A stretch of 64,000 nucleotides of DNA. Origin: 2-12-FULL-60-25 sp041650955 (GTDB lineage: Bacteria; Patescibacteriota; Patescibacteriia; 2-12-FULL-60-25). Where the stretch lies: the NCBI GenBank assembly GCA_041650955.1, contig JBAZKG010000001.1, positions 248,001 through 312,000 on the forward strand. The letters run 5' to 3'. The translations under genes were made by a program, and so were the position numbers. Of the stretch, positions 26,349 to 34,797 are shown one piece after another. Within the stretch, counting starts at the first letter, position 1; each line of letters opens with the position of its first letter. Under the pieces are notes generated by a model. That model worked only from the letters and a program-made list of their open reading frames with translations, was not told where the DNA came from and ran no database searches.

Positions 26349-27731
26349 ATGGAATCCCATACACACGGAATCATTACCCAGGTTATCGGCGCTGTCGTCG
26401 ATGTCCAGTTTAAAGGCGAGCTTCCGCCGATTTACACCGCTCTCGAAATCGAGAGAAGCGAGAAAGAAGGACCGCTCGTCCTCGAAGTCGAACAGCATAC
26501 CGGTTCAGGCACGGTGCGCTGTATTGCCATGGACTCAACCGACGGCCTTCAGCGTGGAATGAAAGTCACGAGCACAGGCGCTCCGATATCCGTTCCGGTC
26601 GGCAAAGAAACACTCGGACGCATGTTCAACGTCATCGGAGAGGTGATTGACGGCGGAAAGAAGATGGCTGTGAAAAAGAAGTATCCGATCCATCGCGAAC
26701 CGCCGACATTCGCCGAGCAGGCGACGAAATTCGAAGTTCTCGAAACCGGCATCAAAGTCATTGACCTCATCTGCCCATTCTTAAAAGGTGGAAAAATTGG
26801 CTTGTTCGGCGGCGCGGGCGTCGGGAAAACCGTTGTCATCATGGAACTCATCCGCAATATCGCGACCGAACACGGAGGTCTATCCGTCTTTGCCGGAGTC
26901 GGCGAACGTACGCGCGAGGGAAATGACCTGTATCGCGACATGAAAGAGTCCGGAGTCATTGATAAAACGACTCTCGTCTTCGGACAGATGAATGAACCGC
27001 CGGGTGCGCGCGCACGCGTCGCTTTGACCGGGCTGACCATGGCGGAATTTTTCCGGGATGAAGAACATCAGGACGTTCTCTTGTTCATCGACAACATTTT
27101 CCGCTTTACGCAAGCCGGATCCGAAGTGTCTGCGCTTCTCGGACGCATCCCGTCTGCCGTGGGATATCAGCCGACGCTTGCAACGGAAATGGGATCGCTT
27201 CAAGAACGCATCACATCGACGAATAAAGGATCTGTAACATCCGTTCAAGCCGTCTACGTTCCTGCTGACGACTTGACCGACCCTGCGCCAGCAACGACAT
27301 TCGGCCACTTGGACTCAACGGTTGTGCTTGCTCGTTCGCTTTCCGAGCTTGGTATTTATCCGGCTGTTGATCCTCTTGACTCGACCTCTACGATTCTCGA
27401 CCCACTCATTGTTGGTGAACGCCACTACAAGGTCGCACGAAGCGTCCAGCAAGTTCTTCAGCGCTATAAAGACCTTCAGGATATTATTGCGATTCTCGGC
27501 ATGGAAGAATTGTCCGAAGAAGATAAAAAAACAGTCACTCGTGCGCGAAAAATTCAGAAATTCCTGTCCCAGCCGTTCTTTGTGGCCGAAGTGTTTACCG
27601 GTAATGCAGGAAAATATGTATCGCTTGAAGATACCATTCGAAGCTTTGAGGAAATATTGGAAGGCAAGCATGATGACAAGCCGGAACAGGCTTTCTACAT
27701 GAAAGGTTCGATTGATGAAGTACGATCATGA
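26349..27731 (+). CDS. atpD: F0F1 ATP synthase subunit beta
   Basis: Catalytic subunit. Walker A GGAGVGKT (about 152-159), the catalytic Glu in GVGERTREGND, Walker B LLFIDNIFRFTQ, and the regulatory ELSEED motif near residue 384 are present. 460 residues from the ATG at 26349; an in-frame TTG 12 bp upstream lies inside atpG and is less likely. The stop overlaps the atpC start (ATGA). Confidence 0.97.
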   Translation: MESHTHGIITQVIGAVVDVQFKGELPPIYTALEIERSEKEGPLVLEVEQHTGSGTVRCIAMDSTDGLQRGMKVTSTGAPISVPVGKETLGRMFNVIGEVIDGGKKMAVKKKYPIHREPPTFAEQATKFEVLETGIKVIDLICPFLKGGKIGLFGGAGVGKTVVIMELIRNIATEHGGLSVFAGVGERTREGNDLYRDMKESGVIDKTTLVFGQMNEPPGARARVALTGLTMAEFFRDEEHQDVLLFIDNIFRFTQAGSEVSALLGRIPSAVGYQPTLATEMGSLQERITSTNKGSVTSVQAVYVPADDLTDPAPATTFGHLDSTVVLARSLSELGIYPAVDPLDSTSTILDPLIVGERHYKVARSVQQVLQRYKDLQDIIAILGMEELSEEDKKTVTRARKIQKFLSQPFFVAEVFTGNAGKYVSLEDTIRSFEEILEGKHDDKPEQAFYMKGSIDEVRS

Positions 27732-28192
27732 AACCCACCATTGACTTTAAGCTCGTAACGCCGGATCGGACTCTTTTTGAGGAAGAGGTTGTTTCAGTTA
27801 CCGTTCCGACGCAACAAGGCGAGATTACAATTCTCCCCGAGCACATTCCGCTCGTCGCGCCGCTCGCTGATGGCGTTGCAGAATTGCGCCGTCCGGACGG
27901 ATCAATTGACGAAGTTGCCGTGTCCGAAGGATTTATCCACGTCAAACCAGGAAACAAAGTTACGATTCTTGCAGAAATGGCCGAACGCGGTGCAGATGTT
28001 GATTTGGAGACGATTGAAAAAGCAAAAGCGTTAAGCGAAAAGATGGAGAAAGAAGAAATCACTCACGAAGATATTCTTGACGCCAGTTCTGCCGCGGGCT
28101 TAAGCCGCGAACTCGCGCGCTACAAGGCGGCGATGAGGTATCAAAAGCGAACCGGAGGAAAGGGGATGCATGTGGGGGAATCAGCTTCCTAA
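27728..28192 (+). CDS. atpC: F0F1 ATP synthase subunit epsilon
   Basis: Rotor subunit coupling gamma to the c-ring and modulating ATP hydrolysis. The N-terminal beta-sandwich is clear (TPDRTLFEEEVVSVTVPTQ, then GEITILPEHIPLVAPL), followed by helices with the expected charged residues. 154 residues, slightly long because of a Lys-rich tail. Last gene of the operon; a family E hairpin follows. Confidence 0.93.
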   Translation: MKPTIDFKLVTPDRTLFEEEVVSVTVPTQQGEITILPEHIPLVAPLADGVAELRRPDGSIDEVAVSEGFIHVKPGNKVTILAEMAERGADVDLETIEKAKALSEKMEKEEITHEDILDASSAAGLSRELARYKAAMRYQKRTGGKGMHVGESAS

Positions 28193-28217
28193 TAGATTCA
28201 ATTTGTTAGAGTGGAAG

Positions 28218-28295
28218 AATTGTTGTATTGTTACATTGTTATATTGTTAGAGTTTGAAATATACAGCAATTTAACAATACAACAATGCAACAATT
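28218..28295. repeat. Hairpin element family E (copy E1)
   Basis: Inverted repeat of ttgttgtattgtta/taacaatacaacaa words. It contains the start codon of the next gene. Confidence 0.88.
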
Positions 28296-29055
28296 TTTTG
28301 TGGATCAATTATCTAACACAATCTTCACCATCCCAATCAACGCCCTCAACCGTCGGCAGATTTTGGATCAGATACAGGCGAGAGAGGGATCAAAACCCTT
28401 CTGGATCGTCACCATGAATCCGGAGATTTTATTGTTTGCAAAAAAAGATGCGGCGTATTGCGCAACCATTCAGCGCGCCGACCTACGCGTCGCTGATGGC
28501 ATCGGGATCGTCGCAGTATTGAAACTGTTCGGCGTAGCCGTCCCTCGAGTCATTGGTGTTGATCTCGCGGACGATATTGTGAAATGGGCGAGCGAAAATC
28601 ATAAAAAAGTTTGTTTTATCGGCGGTGGCGACAAGCATTCCGCGACTCCGGCGCTTGCAGAGATGAAAGAGAAGTATGAGAACTTGATTGGCTTTGCGGA
28701 AAACGGTGGAAATGTCGATACTGACGGGAATGGTGATGAAATGAATGAGGAAGCACGCATGCGAATCGTGATGGAAAAGCCCAATGTCGTTCTTGTCGGT
28801 TTTGGACACCCGAAGCAGGAACGATGGATTGAAAAATATCTCCTCGACGTCCCCGGCATCGACGTCGTCATGGGCGTCGGCGGAACATTCGACTATTGGA
28901 GCGGCTTAACGCCTCGCGCGCCAAAATGGCTTCGCTCGATCGGACTTGAGTGGTTATTCCGTCTCGTACGGGAACCAAGACGGATAAAACGAATTTTGAA
29001 AGCGGTGTTTGTTTTCCCGTTTCAAGTTATTTTCAATCGAAAAACATCAAATTGA
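28285..29055 (+). CDS. WecG/TagA/CpsF-family glycosyltransferase
   Basis: GT26 glycosyltransferase, a family that adds N-acetylmannosamine-type sugars to a lipid-linked acceptor for wall or exopolysaccharide synthesis. Diagnostic blocks: TMNPEILLFAKKD, RVADGIGIV, GVDLADDIV and VLVGFGHPKQERWI, then GVGGTFDYWSG. 256 residues. The only reasonable start, ATG at 28285, is inside the right arm of the family E hairpin, so the first residues (MQQFF) are repeat-encoded. The acceptor lipid and sugar are unknown. Confidence 0.9.
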   Translation: MQQFFVDQLSNTIFTIPINALNRRQILDQIQAREGSKPFWIVTMNPEILLFAKKDAAYCATIQRADLRVADGIGIVAVLKLFGVAVPRVIGVDLADDIVKWASENHKKVCFIGGGDKHSATPALAEMKEKYENLIGFAENGGNVDTDGNGDEMNEEARMRIVMEKPNVVLVGFGHPKQERWIEKYLLDVPGIDVVMGVGGTFDYWSGLTPRAPKWLRSIGLEWLFRLVREPRRIKRILKAVFVFPFQVIFNRKTSN

Positions 29056-29080
29056 CCTTTTTTGATCCTATCTATATACT
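29052..29080 (+). promoter_or_regulatory. Promoter of hicBA
   Basis: TTGACC at 29052-29057 overlapping the stop codon of the glycosyltransferase, 17-bp spacer, TATACT at 29075-29080. Confidence 0.75.
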
Positions 29081-29092
29081 CACTTTATCAAT

Positions 29093-29311
29093 ATGAGCCG
29101 CACAAATTTAACCAATATTGTTTGGAAGGAAGGAAAACAATATGTTTCTTGGAACCTCAATACCGGAGTTTCTAGTTTTGGAGATACGAAAAAAGATGCC
29201 CTTGAATCTCTGAAAGAAGCTCTTGAATTGTATTTTGAGGATATTCCAGCTTCACATATCACCAAGGTTGGACGTCCAGATGTGGTCCCGCTGATTTTTA
29301 AGCATGCCTAG
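29093..29311 (+). CDS. hicB: HicB-family antitoxin
   Basis: 72-residue HicB-like fold: strand WKEGKQYVSW, the LNTGVSSFGDTKKDALESLKEALELYFED partial-RNase-H-like block. The C-terminal ribbon-helix-helix or HTH found in longer HicB proteins is absent, so repression of the operon may depend on the complex. It precedes and overlaps hicA by 8 bp. Confidence 0.8.
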   Translation: MSRTNLTNIVWKEGKQYVSWNLNTGVSSFGDTKKDALESLKEALELYFEDIPASHITKVGRPDVVPLIFKHA

Positions 29312-29525
29312 ACCGATACAACTCAAGATTGTGCTTAGAATTCTTCAACAAAAAGGATTCTTTTTTATTTCGCAGAATGGATCACATGCAAAATTTAGGA
29401 AATATGGAAAACCAACAAGGACTGTTATTATAAAAATGGGAAAGAAAGAAGTACCACATGGGACATTTCAATCAATTTTACTTTTATCGGGATTGAGTGA
29501 ATCAGATTTTAGAACGAAAGATTAA
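29304..29525 (+). CDS. hicA: HicA-family mRNA interferase toxin
   Basis: 73-residue double-stranded-RNA-binding-like fold. The catalytic His lies in the motif QNGSHAKFRK (about 24-33), and KKEVPHGTFQSIL is the typical late segment. HicA cleaves mRNA independently of translation and is neutralised by HicB. Order is hicB then hicA. Downstream is a bidirectional terminator. Confidence 0.85.
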   Translation: MPRPIQLKIVLRILQQKGFFFISQNGSHAKFRKYGKPTRTVIIKMGKKEVPHGTFQSILLLSGLSESDFRTKD

Positions 29526-29542
29526 TGATGAAACAAATTTTA

Positions 29543-29575
29543 AACGGCTACCCAAGAAGTGCGGGTAGCCGTTTT
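29543..29575. terminator. Bidirectional intrinsic terminator
   Basis: Stem aacggctaccc/gggtagccgtt with T-rich tails on both sides, between convergent hicA and the next gene. Confidence 0.88.
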
Positions 29576-29601
29576 GTTGTATGAGTAGTTAGCAGTGTCC
29601 G

Positions 29602-30114
29602 CTAGGCGACCGCTTCTGCTGTCACTAATGCCGGCACTGATTCTGGTTTCTTCTCTTCTTGCTTTCGAGTCGCTTCCAAGAAAAAGACGAGGAGTTCATT
29701 TTCAAGCGGAGTAAAAATCTGCTCCAACAAAAATGGAGTAAGGTAATGACTGTGATCTGCCGCTCGGAGAATAAGCCATTGCTTATGGAAATTATCCAAC
29801 TTGTAGTCGGTTATTTTTCCGTCGGAAATGACGAAACACAATGAATCTACTGAGAAATGCGTCCAGACAACCTCTTCTTTCGGTTCTTGCGGGACGCTTT
29901 CCATGCGCAAACGCCGTAGGCTGAATCTGCGTACGCGCGATACTGGCCTCAAGATCCGTTTTTCAAGGCACACATCGCACTTCATGCAAGACCTGCTTGC
30001 GAATTGAATATTCATTAATCCGCCTTCGTAGTAAATCTTTGTATCGCCCTCTGCAACAAAGACGATATGTCTCAAAGATTTCGGACACTCAACATAGTTC
30101 TTTTGTTCAATCAC
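29602..30114 (-). CDS. Hypothetical protein with CxxCxxC motif
   Basis: 170 residues from a GTG at 30114. This start is chosen because aaggaggt precedes it by 8 bp and a promoter lies upstream; longer readings would begin inside that promoter. A CMKCDVC motif (about residues 43-49) could bind a metal. A Lys/Arg-rich stretch follows, then a predicted alpha-beta region and a Glu/Lys-rich tail. No signal peptide. No family recognised. Confidence 0.65.
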   Translation of the reverse strand: MIEQKNYVECPKSLRHIVFVAEGDTKIYYEGGLMNIQFASRSCMKCDVCLEKRILRPVSRVRRFSLRRLRMESVPQEPKEEVVWTHFSVDSLCFVISDGKITDYKLDNFHKQWLILRAADHSHYLTPFLLEQIFTPLENELLVFFLEATRKQEEKKPESVPALVTAEAVA

Positions 30115-30145
30115 TGTCGTACCTCCTTTCAAGGTTCTGGTCAGA

Positions 30146-30174
30146 AGCTTAGGAGTTTCCGATTCTTTTGTCAA
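30146..30174 (-). promoter_or_regulatory. Promoter of the CxxCxxC orphan
   Basis: On the minus strand TTGACA (30174-30169), 17-bp spacer, TAAGCT (30151-30146). The -10 box is weak. Confidence 0.5.
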
Positions 30175-30181
30175 TTTTGGC

Positions 30182-30210
30182 TAGACATACGCCCTCTGGC
30201 CGAGTATTAT
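30182..30210 (+). promoter_or_regulatory. Promoter of gltX
   Basis: TAGACA, 17-bp spacer, TATTAT, ending 9 bp before the gltX start; back to back with the minus-strand promoter. Confidence 0.6.
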
Positions 30211-30219
30211 TGAGTTTCT

Positions 30220-31689
30220 ATGACAGTTCGAGTGCGTTTAGCTCCAAGTCCGACCGGATTTATTCATATTGGAAACCTTCGAACAGCTTTGTATAACTTT
30301 TTTTTGGCGAGAAAAGAAAAGGGGACTGTGATTCTCCGTTTTGAGGATACGGATCAAACCCGCTATGTTCCGGGAGCAATAGAAGCGTTTTGCCGATCAT
30401 TACAAGCGCTGAATCTGATACCAGATGAAGGAATATGGATCGATGATGCGGGCAAACTGATTGAACACGGATCGTATTCGCCGTATTTGCAATCCAAACG
30501 GAAGGACAAGCATCGTGCATACGCGGATCAGCTCCTCGAAAAAGGCCTGGCATACCCTTGCTTTTGCACCGAGGCTCGTTTGGAAGAAATGCGCCAAGCC
30601 CAGCATAGCGCCGGACTGCCAACGCGGTATGACCGGCATTGCCGTGCGATATCAAAAGAAGACGGGGCAGAACTCATGAAAAAGCATCCGTATGTGCTTC
30701 GGCTCGCATTGCCGGAAACCGGAGAAATTTCGTTTACCGATTCGATTCGCGGAAAAATCTCGTTTCAATGGAAAGAGATGGATGACCAAGTCATCATCAA
30801 ATCCGATGGAATGGCCACGTATCATCTTGCGGCGACATGCGACGATCATGATATGGAGATCACGCATGTGATTCGCGGCGAAGAATGGCTTTCATCCACG
30901 CCAAAACATCTTTTCATCTATCAATCCTTTGGTTGGACACCTCCGCAATACGCTCATGTCCCGCTTTTGCTGAATGCGGATCGAAGCAAACTTTCAAAAC
31001 GCCAAAATGACGTGAGTACGGAATCATATCTGGAAAAAGGATACTTGCCGCAAGCGCTGATGAATTTTCTCGCTTTGCTTGGCTGGAATCCCTCGGGTAC
31101 GCAGGAGATCTATACGTTTGACGAGCTTGCCAAAGCCTTTGATCTCTCGAAAGTGAATAAGAGCGGGGCAGTCGCAAACTTTGAAAAACTCGACTGGTTG
31201 AATACGCACTACCTGAACCTGCTTTCTGACGAAGAATTCCTTGCCTACGCAGAACCGCCCCTTTTACCGATTGTCACCGATATCGAAATGAGACATCGAT
31301 TGATCGCTTGCCTGAAAGGACGTATTTCGAAAAAAGCGGATATCCTGACTGTTGCGCAGGACTTTCTTGAAACGGATGAAATAATTGATCCAACCATCAT
31401 CCCGTGGAAAAAACAGGAGCCAAAGGATGTAGTGGAACGGCTTCGAGCGACAGTCGAGCTATTCCATCTCATGAAGCCGGAAGACTGGGCGTCTTCTGCG
31501 GCGCTGGAAGCAAAGGTCAAACAAATGATTCAAGACCACGAGTGGGGAAATGGCGATACACTCTGGCCGCTTCGCGTTGCCCTTTCCGGAAAACAAAAAA
31601 GCCCTCCTCCGTTTGATTTGCTGTTTGTGCTTGGTGAGGAAGAGTCTGTGAGGAGGATTAAGAGAGCGATAGCTTCGCTAGGCCACTAA
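30220..31689 (+). CDS. gltX: Glutamate--tRNA ligase
   Basis: Class I aminoacyl-tRNA synthetase. The HIGH-type motif is GFIHIGNLRTALYNF (about 13-27) and the KMSKS-type motif is RSKLSKRQND (about 251-260). The zinc-related Cys region (CFCTEAR) is partly kept. 489 residues with the C-terminal anticodon-binding domain. With a tRNA-Gln but no GlnS in this window, GltX may be nondiscriminating and feed GatCAB; that cannot be tested here. The C-terminal LGH and the stop are encoded by a family A hairpin. Confidence 0.95.
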   Translation: MTVRVRLAPSPTGFIHIGNLRTALYNFFLARKEKGTVILRFEDTDQTRYVPGAIEAFCRSLQALNLIPDEGIWIDDAGKLIEHGSYSPYLQSKRKDKHRAYADQLLEKGLAYPCFCTEARLEEMRQAQHSAGLPTRYDRHCRAISKEDGAELMKKHPYVLRLALPETGEISFTDSIRGKISFQWKEMDDQVIIKSDGMATYHLAATCDDHDMEITHVIRGEEWLSSTPKHLFIYQSFGWTPPQYAHVPLLLNADRSKLSKRQNDVSTESYLEKGYLPQALMNFLALLGWNPSGTQEIYTFDELAKAFDLSKVNKSGAVANFEKLDWLNTHYLNLLSDEEFLAYAEPPLLPIVTDIEMRHRLIACLKGRISKKADILTVAQDFLETDEIIDPTIIPWKKQEPKDVVERLRATVELFHLMKPEDWASSAALEAKVKQMIQDHEWGNGDTLWPLRVALSGKQKSPPPFDLLFVLGEEESVRRIKRAIASLGH

Positions 31690-31767
31690 GGGATTAAGCC
31701 ACTAAGCCACTATGGAAATCGCAAATCTCTTCCCTAGTGGCTTAGTGGCCTAGTTCCCTAATGGCCT
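31681..31767. repeat. Hairpin element family A (copy A5)
   Basis: Inverted repeat of gccacta words, loop gaaatcgcaaatctcttc. It starts before the gltX stop codon and supplies it. Confidence 0.9.
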
Positions 31768-31819
31768 CTTCTCAAACAAATCTATTACTCGAATTCTATC
31801 AAAAACTTGCCACATCCTC

Positions 31820-33067
31820 GTGATCGCCATCTTCCTGACGGTGACTCTTTTCACGTATCACGCTCCGACTGCGCATGCGCAGGATGCATCTATTGATATG
31901 CTGAATGCGCAGATCAAGCAGAAGAAAAGCCAAACCGATCAGTTGGATTCGCTTGTAAAAACATATAATCAGAGAATCAAAGATCAGCAGAATCAGGCGA
32001 ATACGCTTCAGAATCAAATTGATCTACTGGAAAATCTTGTGAAAGAAAAGGAATTAACCGTACAGCGAACCCAGTCCGACATCGAAGCAACGACGCTCGA
32101 AATCCAGCTGCTCGATAAGCAGATTGCCATTCAGGAACAGAGTATTGCAACGCAGAAAGATCTGGTCGCTCGCCTGATCCGCAATGTCCAGTCCGAAGAT
32201 CAAACAACGGCGTTTGATATTCTTCTTGCCAAGCCTTCGCTGTCTGACTTTTTCGATTCCGTAGAACAGGTAAAAAGCATTGAACGCGACCTCGGTCAAA
32301 CCGTTTCTCAACTCAAAGATTCAAAAACAAAGCTCAATGCCCAGAGAAAAGGAGAACAAGAGAAACAAGCGGAATTGGAACAGGAACGAAAAAAATTACG
32401 CAATGACATGCTCGCCCTCGAAAGTGAAGTAAACTACAAAGCTTCTTTGATTCAGCAGACGAAAAATAGCGAAAAACAATTCCAGAAAATCATTTACGAA
32501 TTGCGCCAGCAGGAGCAGGACACGTCGGATGAAATTGCAAACCTGGAATCAAAGTTAAAAGCTCGACTTCAAACGATTGACGATGTTCTTGCCAGAGGAG
32601 ACGAGATATTCTCTTGGCCCGTGGATCCCAACCGAGGAATCACCGCGATTTTTCATGATCCGACGTATCCGTTTAAAAATCTTTTCCAGCATCCAGGAAC
32701 AGACATTCGCGCCTCCAAAGGAACACCGATTCATGCGGCGGCCGGAGGATATGTGGCGTGGAATAAAACGAGCAGGTCGTATGGAAATTACACCATGATC
32801 ATTCACCCAGGCGGATTTGCAACCGTGTACGCCCATCTCTCAAAGTTCATGGCAAAACCGGATACCTTTGTCGAGCGCGGGGATGTAATTGGCTTGTCCG
32901 GCGGACAGCCGGGCGACCAAGGGGCCGGACTTTCGACCGGGCCGCATGTTCATTTTGAAATCCGCCAAAACGGCATCCCAACCGATCCGGAACGCTTCCT
33001 TCCTCAAGTCCCGAATGATTATTACGATAGTTACGATGAATATAAGCAGTTGGGATTAAGAATATAA
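31820..33067 (+). CDS. EnvC-like coiled-coil M23 peptidase
   Basis: Probable secreted murein hydrolase or hydrolase activator for cell division. A hydrophobic N-terminus ending in AHAQ gives a signal peptide. A long coiled coil follows (about 25-245, with Gln/Lys/Leu heptads), then a C-terminal M23 domain: HPGTDIRASKGTPI (about 291), YAHLS, and GPHVHFEIR (about 373), keeping the H-D-HxH zinc ligands. The start is uncertain: the first reading is a GTG without a Shine-Dalgarno, and positively charged codons upstream suggest that a nonstandard start in the hairpin edge is possible. Confidence 0.85.
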   Translation: MIAIFLTVTLFTYHAPTAHAQDASIDMLNAQIKQKKSQTDQLDSLVKTYNQRIKDQQNQANTLQNQIDLLENLVKEKELTVQRTQSDIEATTLEIQLLDKQIAIQEQSIATQKDLVARLIRNVQSEDQTTAFDILLAKPSLSDFFDSVEQVKSIERDLGQTVSQLKDSKTKLNAQRKGEQEKQAELEQERKKLRNDMLALESEVNYKASLIQQTKNSEKQFQKIIYELRQQEQDTSDEIANLESKLKARLQTIDDVLARGDEIFSWPVDPNRGITAIFHDPTYPFKNLFQHPGTDIRASKGTPIHAAAGGYVAWNKTSRSYGNYTMIIHPGGFATVYAHLSKFMAKPDTFVERGDVIGLSGGQPGDQGAGLSTGPHVHFEIRQNGIPTDPERFLPQVPNDYYDSYDEYKQLGLRI

Positions 33068-33074
33068 TAAAAAA

Positions 33075-33143
33075 AATTACGGATTACGGATTACGAATTA
33101 CGGATTAAAATTCGTAATTCGTAATCCGTAATTCGTAATTTTA
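33075..33143. repeat. Hairpin element family F (copy F2)
   Basis: Inverted repeat of attacggatt/aattcgtaat words between the M23 gene and dusB, overlapping the 3' end of dusB. Confidence 0.88.
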
Positions 33144-34081
33144 TGCAGAATATTTTCTAAATCCTGAAGCGTGGAGACATGAACAAGTTCCTGGCGGATG
33201 TCTTTCCAGCCCTGAAGGCCAGAGAGGTAGTAGGGGAGGTGCTTGCGAAGTTTGATCAATCCTCGTTCGCCGTAATGGTCAACCTGAAGTTTTGCATGTT
33301 CACGAAGCGCAGAGATTCGTTCGTCTAAAGATGGCGAACCCGGATCGACATCGCCACGAAGGACGCATTCGATGCGTTCAAAAATCCACGGATTTCCAAG
33401 CGCGCCTCGTCCAATCAATATTCCATCGGCGTTTGATATTTCGAGAGCGTTTTTTGCATCTTCCGGAGTTTTGACGTCACCGTTGAGTAAAACGGGGATG
33501 CGCACGGCTTGCTTGACCTCGCCGATGCGTTCCCAATTTGCTTTTCCGGCATAGCCTTGGACTTTTGTCCTTCCATGGATCTCGATCGCATCCGCGCCTG
33601 CGTCTTCGACAACTCTCGCAAAATCCAAACAATCACGATCGTTTGACCAGCCAAGCCTCATCTTGATGCTTAACGGAACATCGATCGCTTTTTTGACCTC
33701 ACGAATAATTTCTGCGGCTTTTTCCGGTTCTTTCATAAGCGCGGCGCCGTCGAAATTCGAAACAATTTTATACACCGGACAACCCATATTAATATCAATC
33801 CCGTCTGGATGTGAAGAGCTGACGACAAGTTCTGCCGCTTTCGCCATCGTGGCAGGATCTGATCCAAAAATCTGCTGAATGATCGGGCGTTCTCCTTCGT
33901 CGTTCGATGTCATTCGAAACGTTTTCTCGTTATTGCGAATGATCGCTTCGGACGAAACCATCTCTTTAAATATCAAACTCGCCCCATGCTTTTTACACAT
34001 CAGGTTAAACGGCGTATCCGTCATATCCGCCATTGGCGACAAGGCGATGATGGGACGCTTTAATTCATTCCAAACATTCAC
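33098..34081 (-). CDS. dusB: tRNA-dihydrouridine synthase (Dus family)
   Basis: FMN-dependent TIM-barrel enzyme reducing uridine to dihydrouridine in tRNA. Motifs: ALSPMADMTDTPF (about 13-25), FGSDPATMAKAAE, the INMGCPVYKIV catalytic Cys region (about 97-107), KMRLGW, and IGRGALGNPWIF. 327 residues. The last dozen residues (TNYGLRITNFNP) are encoded by the family F hairpin, an extension beyond the normal C-terminus. Assignment to DusB rather than another Dus type is by overall similarity. Confidence 0.92.
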   Translation of the reverse strand: MNVWNELKRPIIALSPMADMTDTPFNLMCKKHGASLIFKEMVSSEAIIRNNEKTFRMTSNDEGERPIIQQIFGSDPATMAKAAELVVSSSHPDGIDINMGCPVYKIVSNFDGAALMKEPEKAAEIIREVKKAIDVPLSIKMRLGWSNDRDCLDFARVVEDAGADAIEIHGRTKVQGYAGKANWERIGEVKQAVRIPVLLNGDVKTPEDAKNALEISNADGILIGRGALGNPWIFERIECVLRGDVDPGSPSLDERISALREHAKLQVDHYGERGLIKLRKHLPYYLSGLQGWKDIRQELVHVSTLQDLENILHKITNYGLRITNFNP

Positions 34082-34141
34082 AATTGAGGGAAGATACGGG
34101 AAATTATGAAAAATGTCAATTATTTCACCTCTAAAATTTCA

Positions 34142-34170
34142 AATCCCCTCACGCGCATGCGGAGGGGATT
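34142..34170 (-). terminator. Intrinsic terminator
   Basis: Stem aatcccctc/gaggggatt, T-rich on the minus-strand side, immediately past the orphan gene end. Confidence 0.75.
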
Positions 34171-34177
34171 GATAAGA

Positions 34178-34606
34178 TTATTCGATGGGTCTCCATACTC
34201 TCATGAGCCTGTTCTCAACATTAACAGTTATGAGATAATCCGAAAGCCGACCAACAATCGGCTCATGGCGTGCGAAGATGCTTGCACTTCCATGCTCCGG
34301 ATGAAAAGGAATATTTCGATTTACTTCAAAATTTTTCCACCACGTATATTCAAATCGATGATATTTAGAATAATAGTGGGTGATATGAACTCGAAGTTCA
34401 AAATAACCTGATGGCAATTCAGCAAGTGTGGCAGTATCCAGAACGATATTTTTCGTATTTCTATCATTCGTGAAATCAACACAATTGAATAGACGCGTGA
34501 ACGAAAAACCACAAATCAGTGGATGCGATAAACGAATTTCGTAGTCATTATCTATAAGCTGTTTTTCTACAAGTGTAAAATTCAGCTCATTGTCTTCTGA
34601 AGGCAT
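34178..34606 (-). CDS. Hypothetical protein
   Basis: 142 residues, no signal peptide. Mostly beta-strand-like sequence with aromatic clusters (HITHYYSKYHRFEYTWW). The start is well supported by aaggagg 6 bases upstream and by a strong promoter at 34679-34651. A private terminator follows. No family is recognised; it belongs to the set of stand-alone orphan genes. Confidence 0.65.
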   Translation of the reverse strand: MPSEDNELNFTLVEKQLIDNDYEIRLSHPLICGFSFTRLFNCVDFTNDRNTKNIVLDTATLAELPSGYFELRVHITHYYSKYHRFEYTWWKNFEVNRNIPFHPEHGSASIFARHEPIVGRLSDYLITVNVENRLMRVWRPIE

Positions 34607-34650
34607 CTATTTCCTCCTTGATCAGATGTTAACGTACGTCGACACGTCCG

Positions 34651-34679
34651 TTTATACAATAGAATGTATATTTTGTCAA
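34651..34679 (-). promoter_or_regulatory. Strong promoter of the orphan at 34178
   Basis: Minus strand TTGACA (34679-34674), 17-bp spacer, TATAAA (34656-34651), a near-consensus sigma-70 promoter. Confidence 0.85.
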
Positions 34680-34756
34680 GTGTAGTAACCGGGAAAATAA
34701 AATCTTTCATACTAGCCAGTTCGCCTGTGTTAGAATAAGATAAAGCATTGACCTTT

Positions 34757-34797
34757 CTTCCCTACGTCCTACCGTCCTCCTTCCTACCGTCCTTGCT
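34757..34797. repeat. One-armed array of cctaccgtcc words
   Basis: Tandem cctacc(g)tcc words (family J) right before the uvrB start. No clear opposite arm is present. Confidence 0.6.
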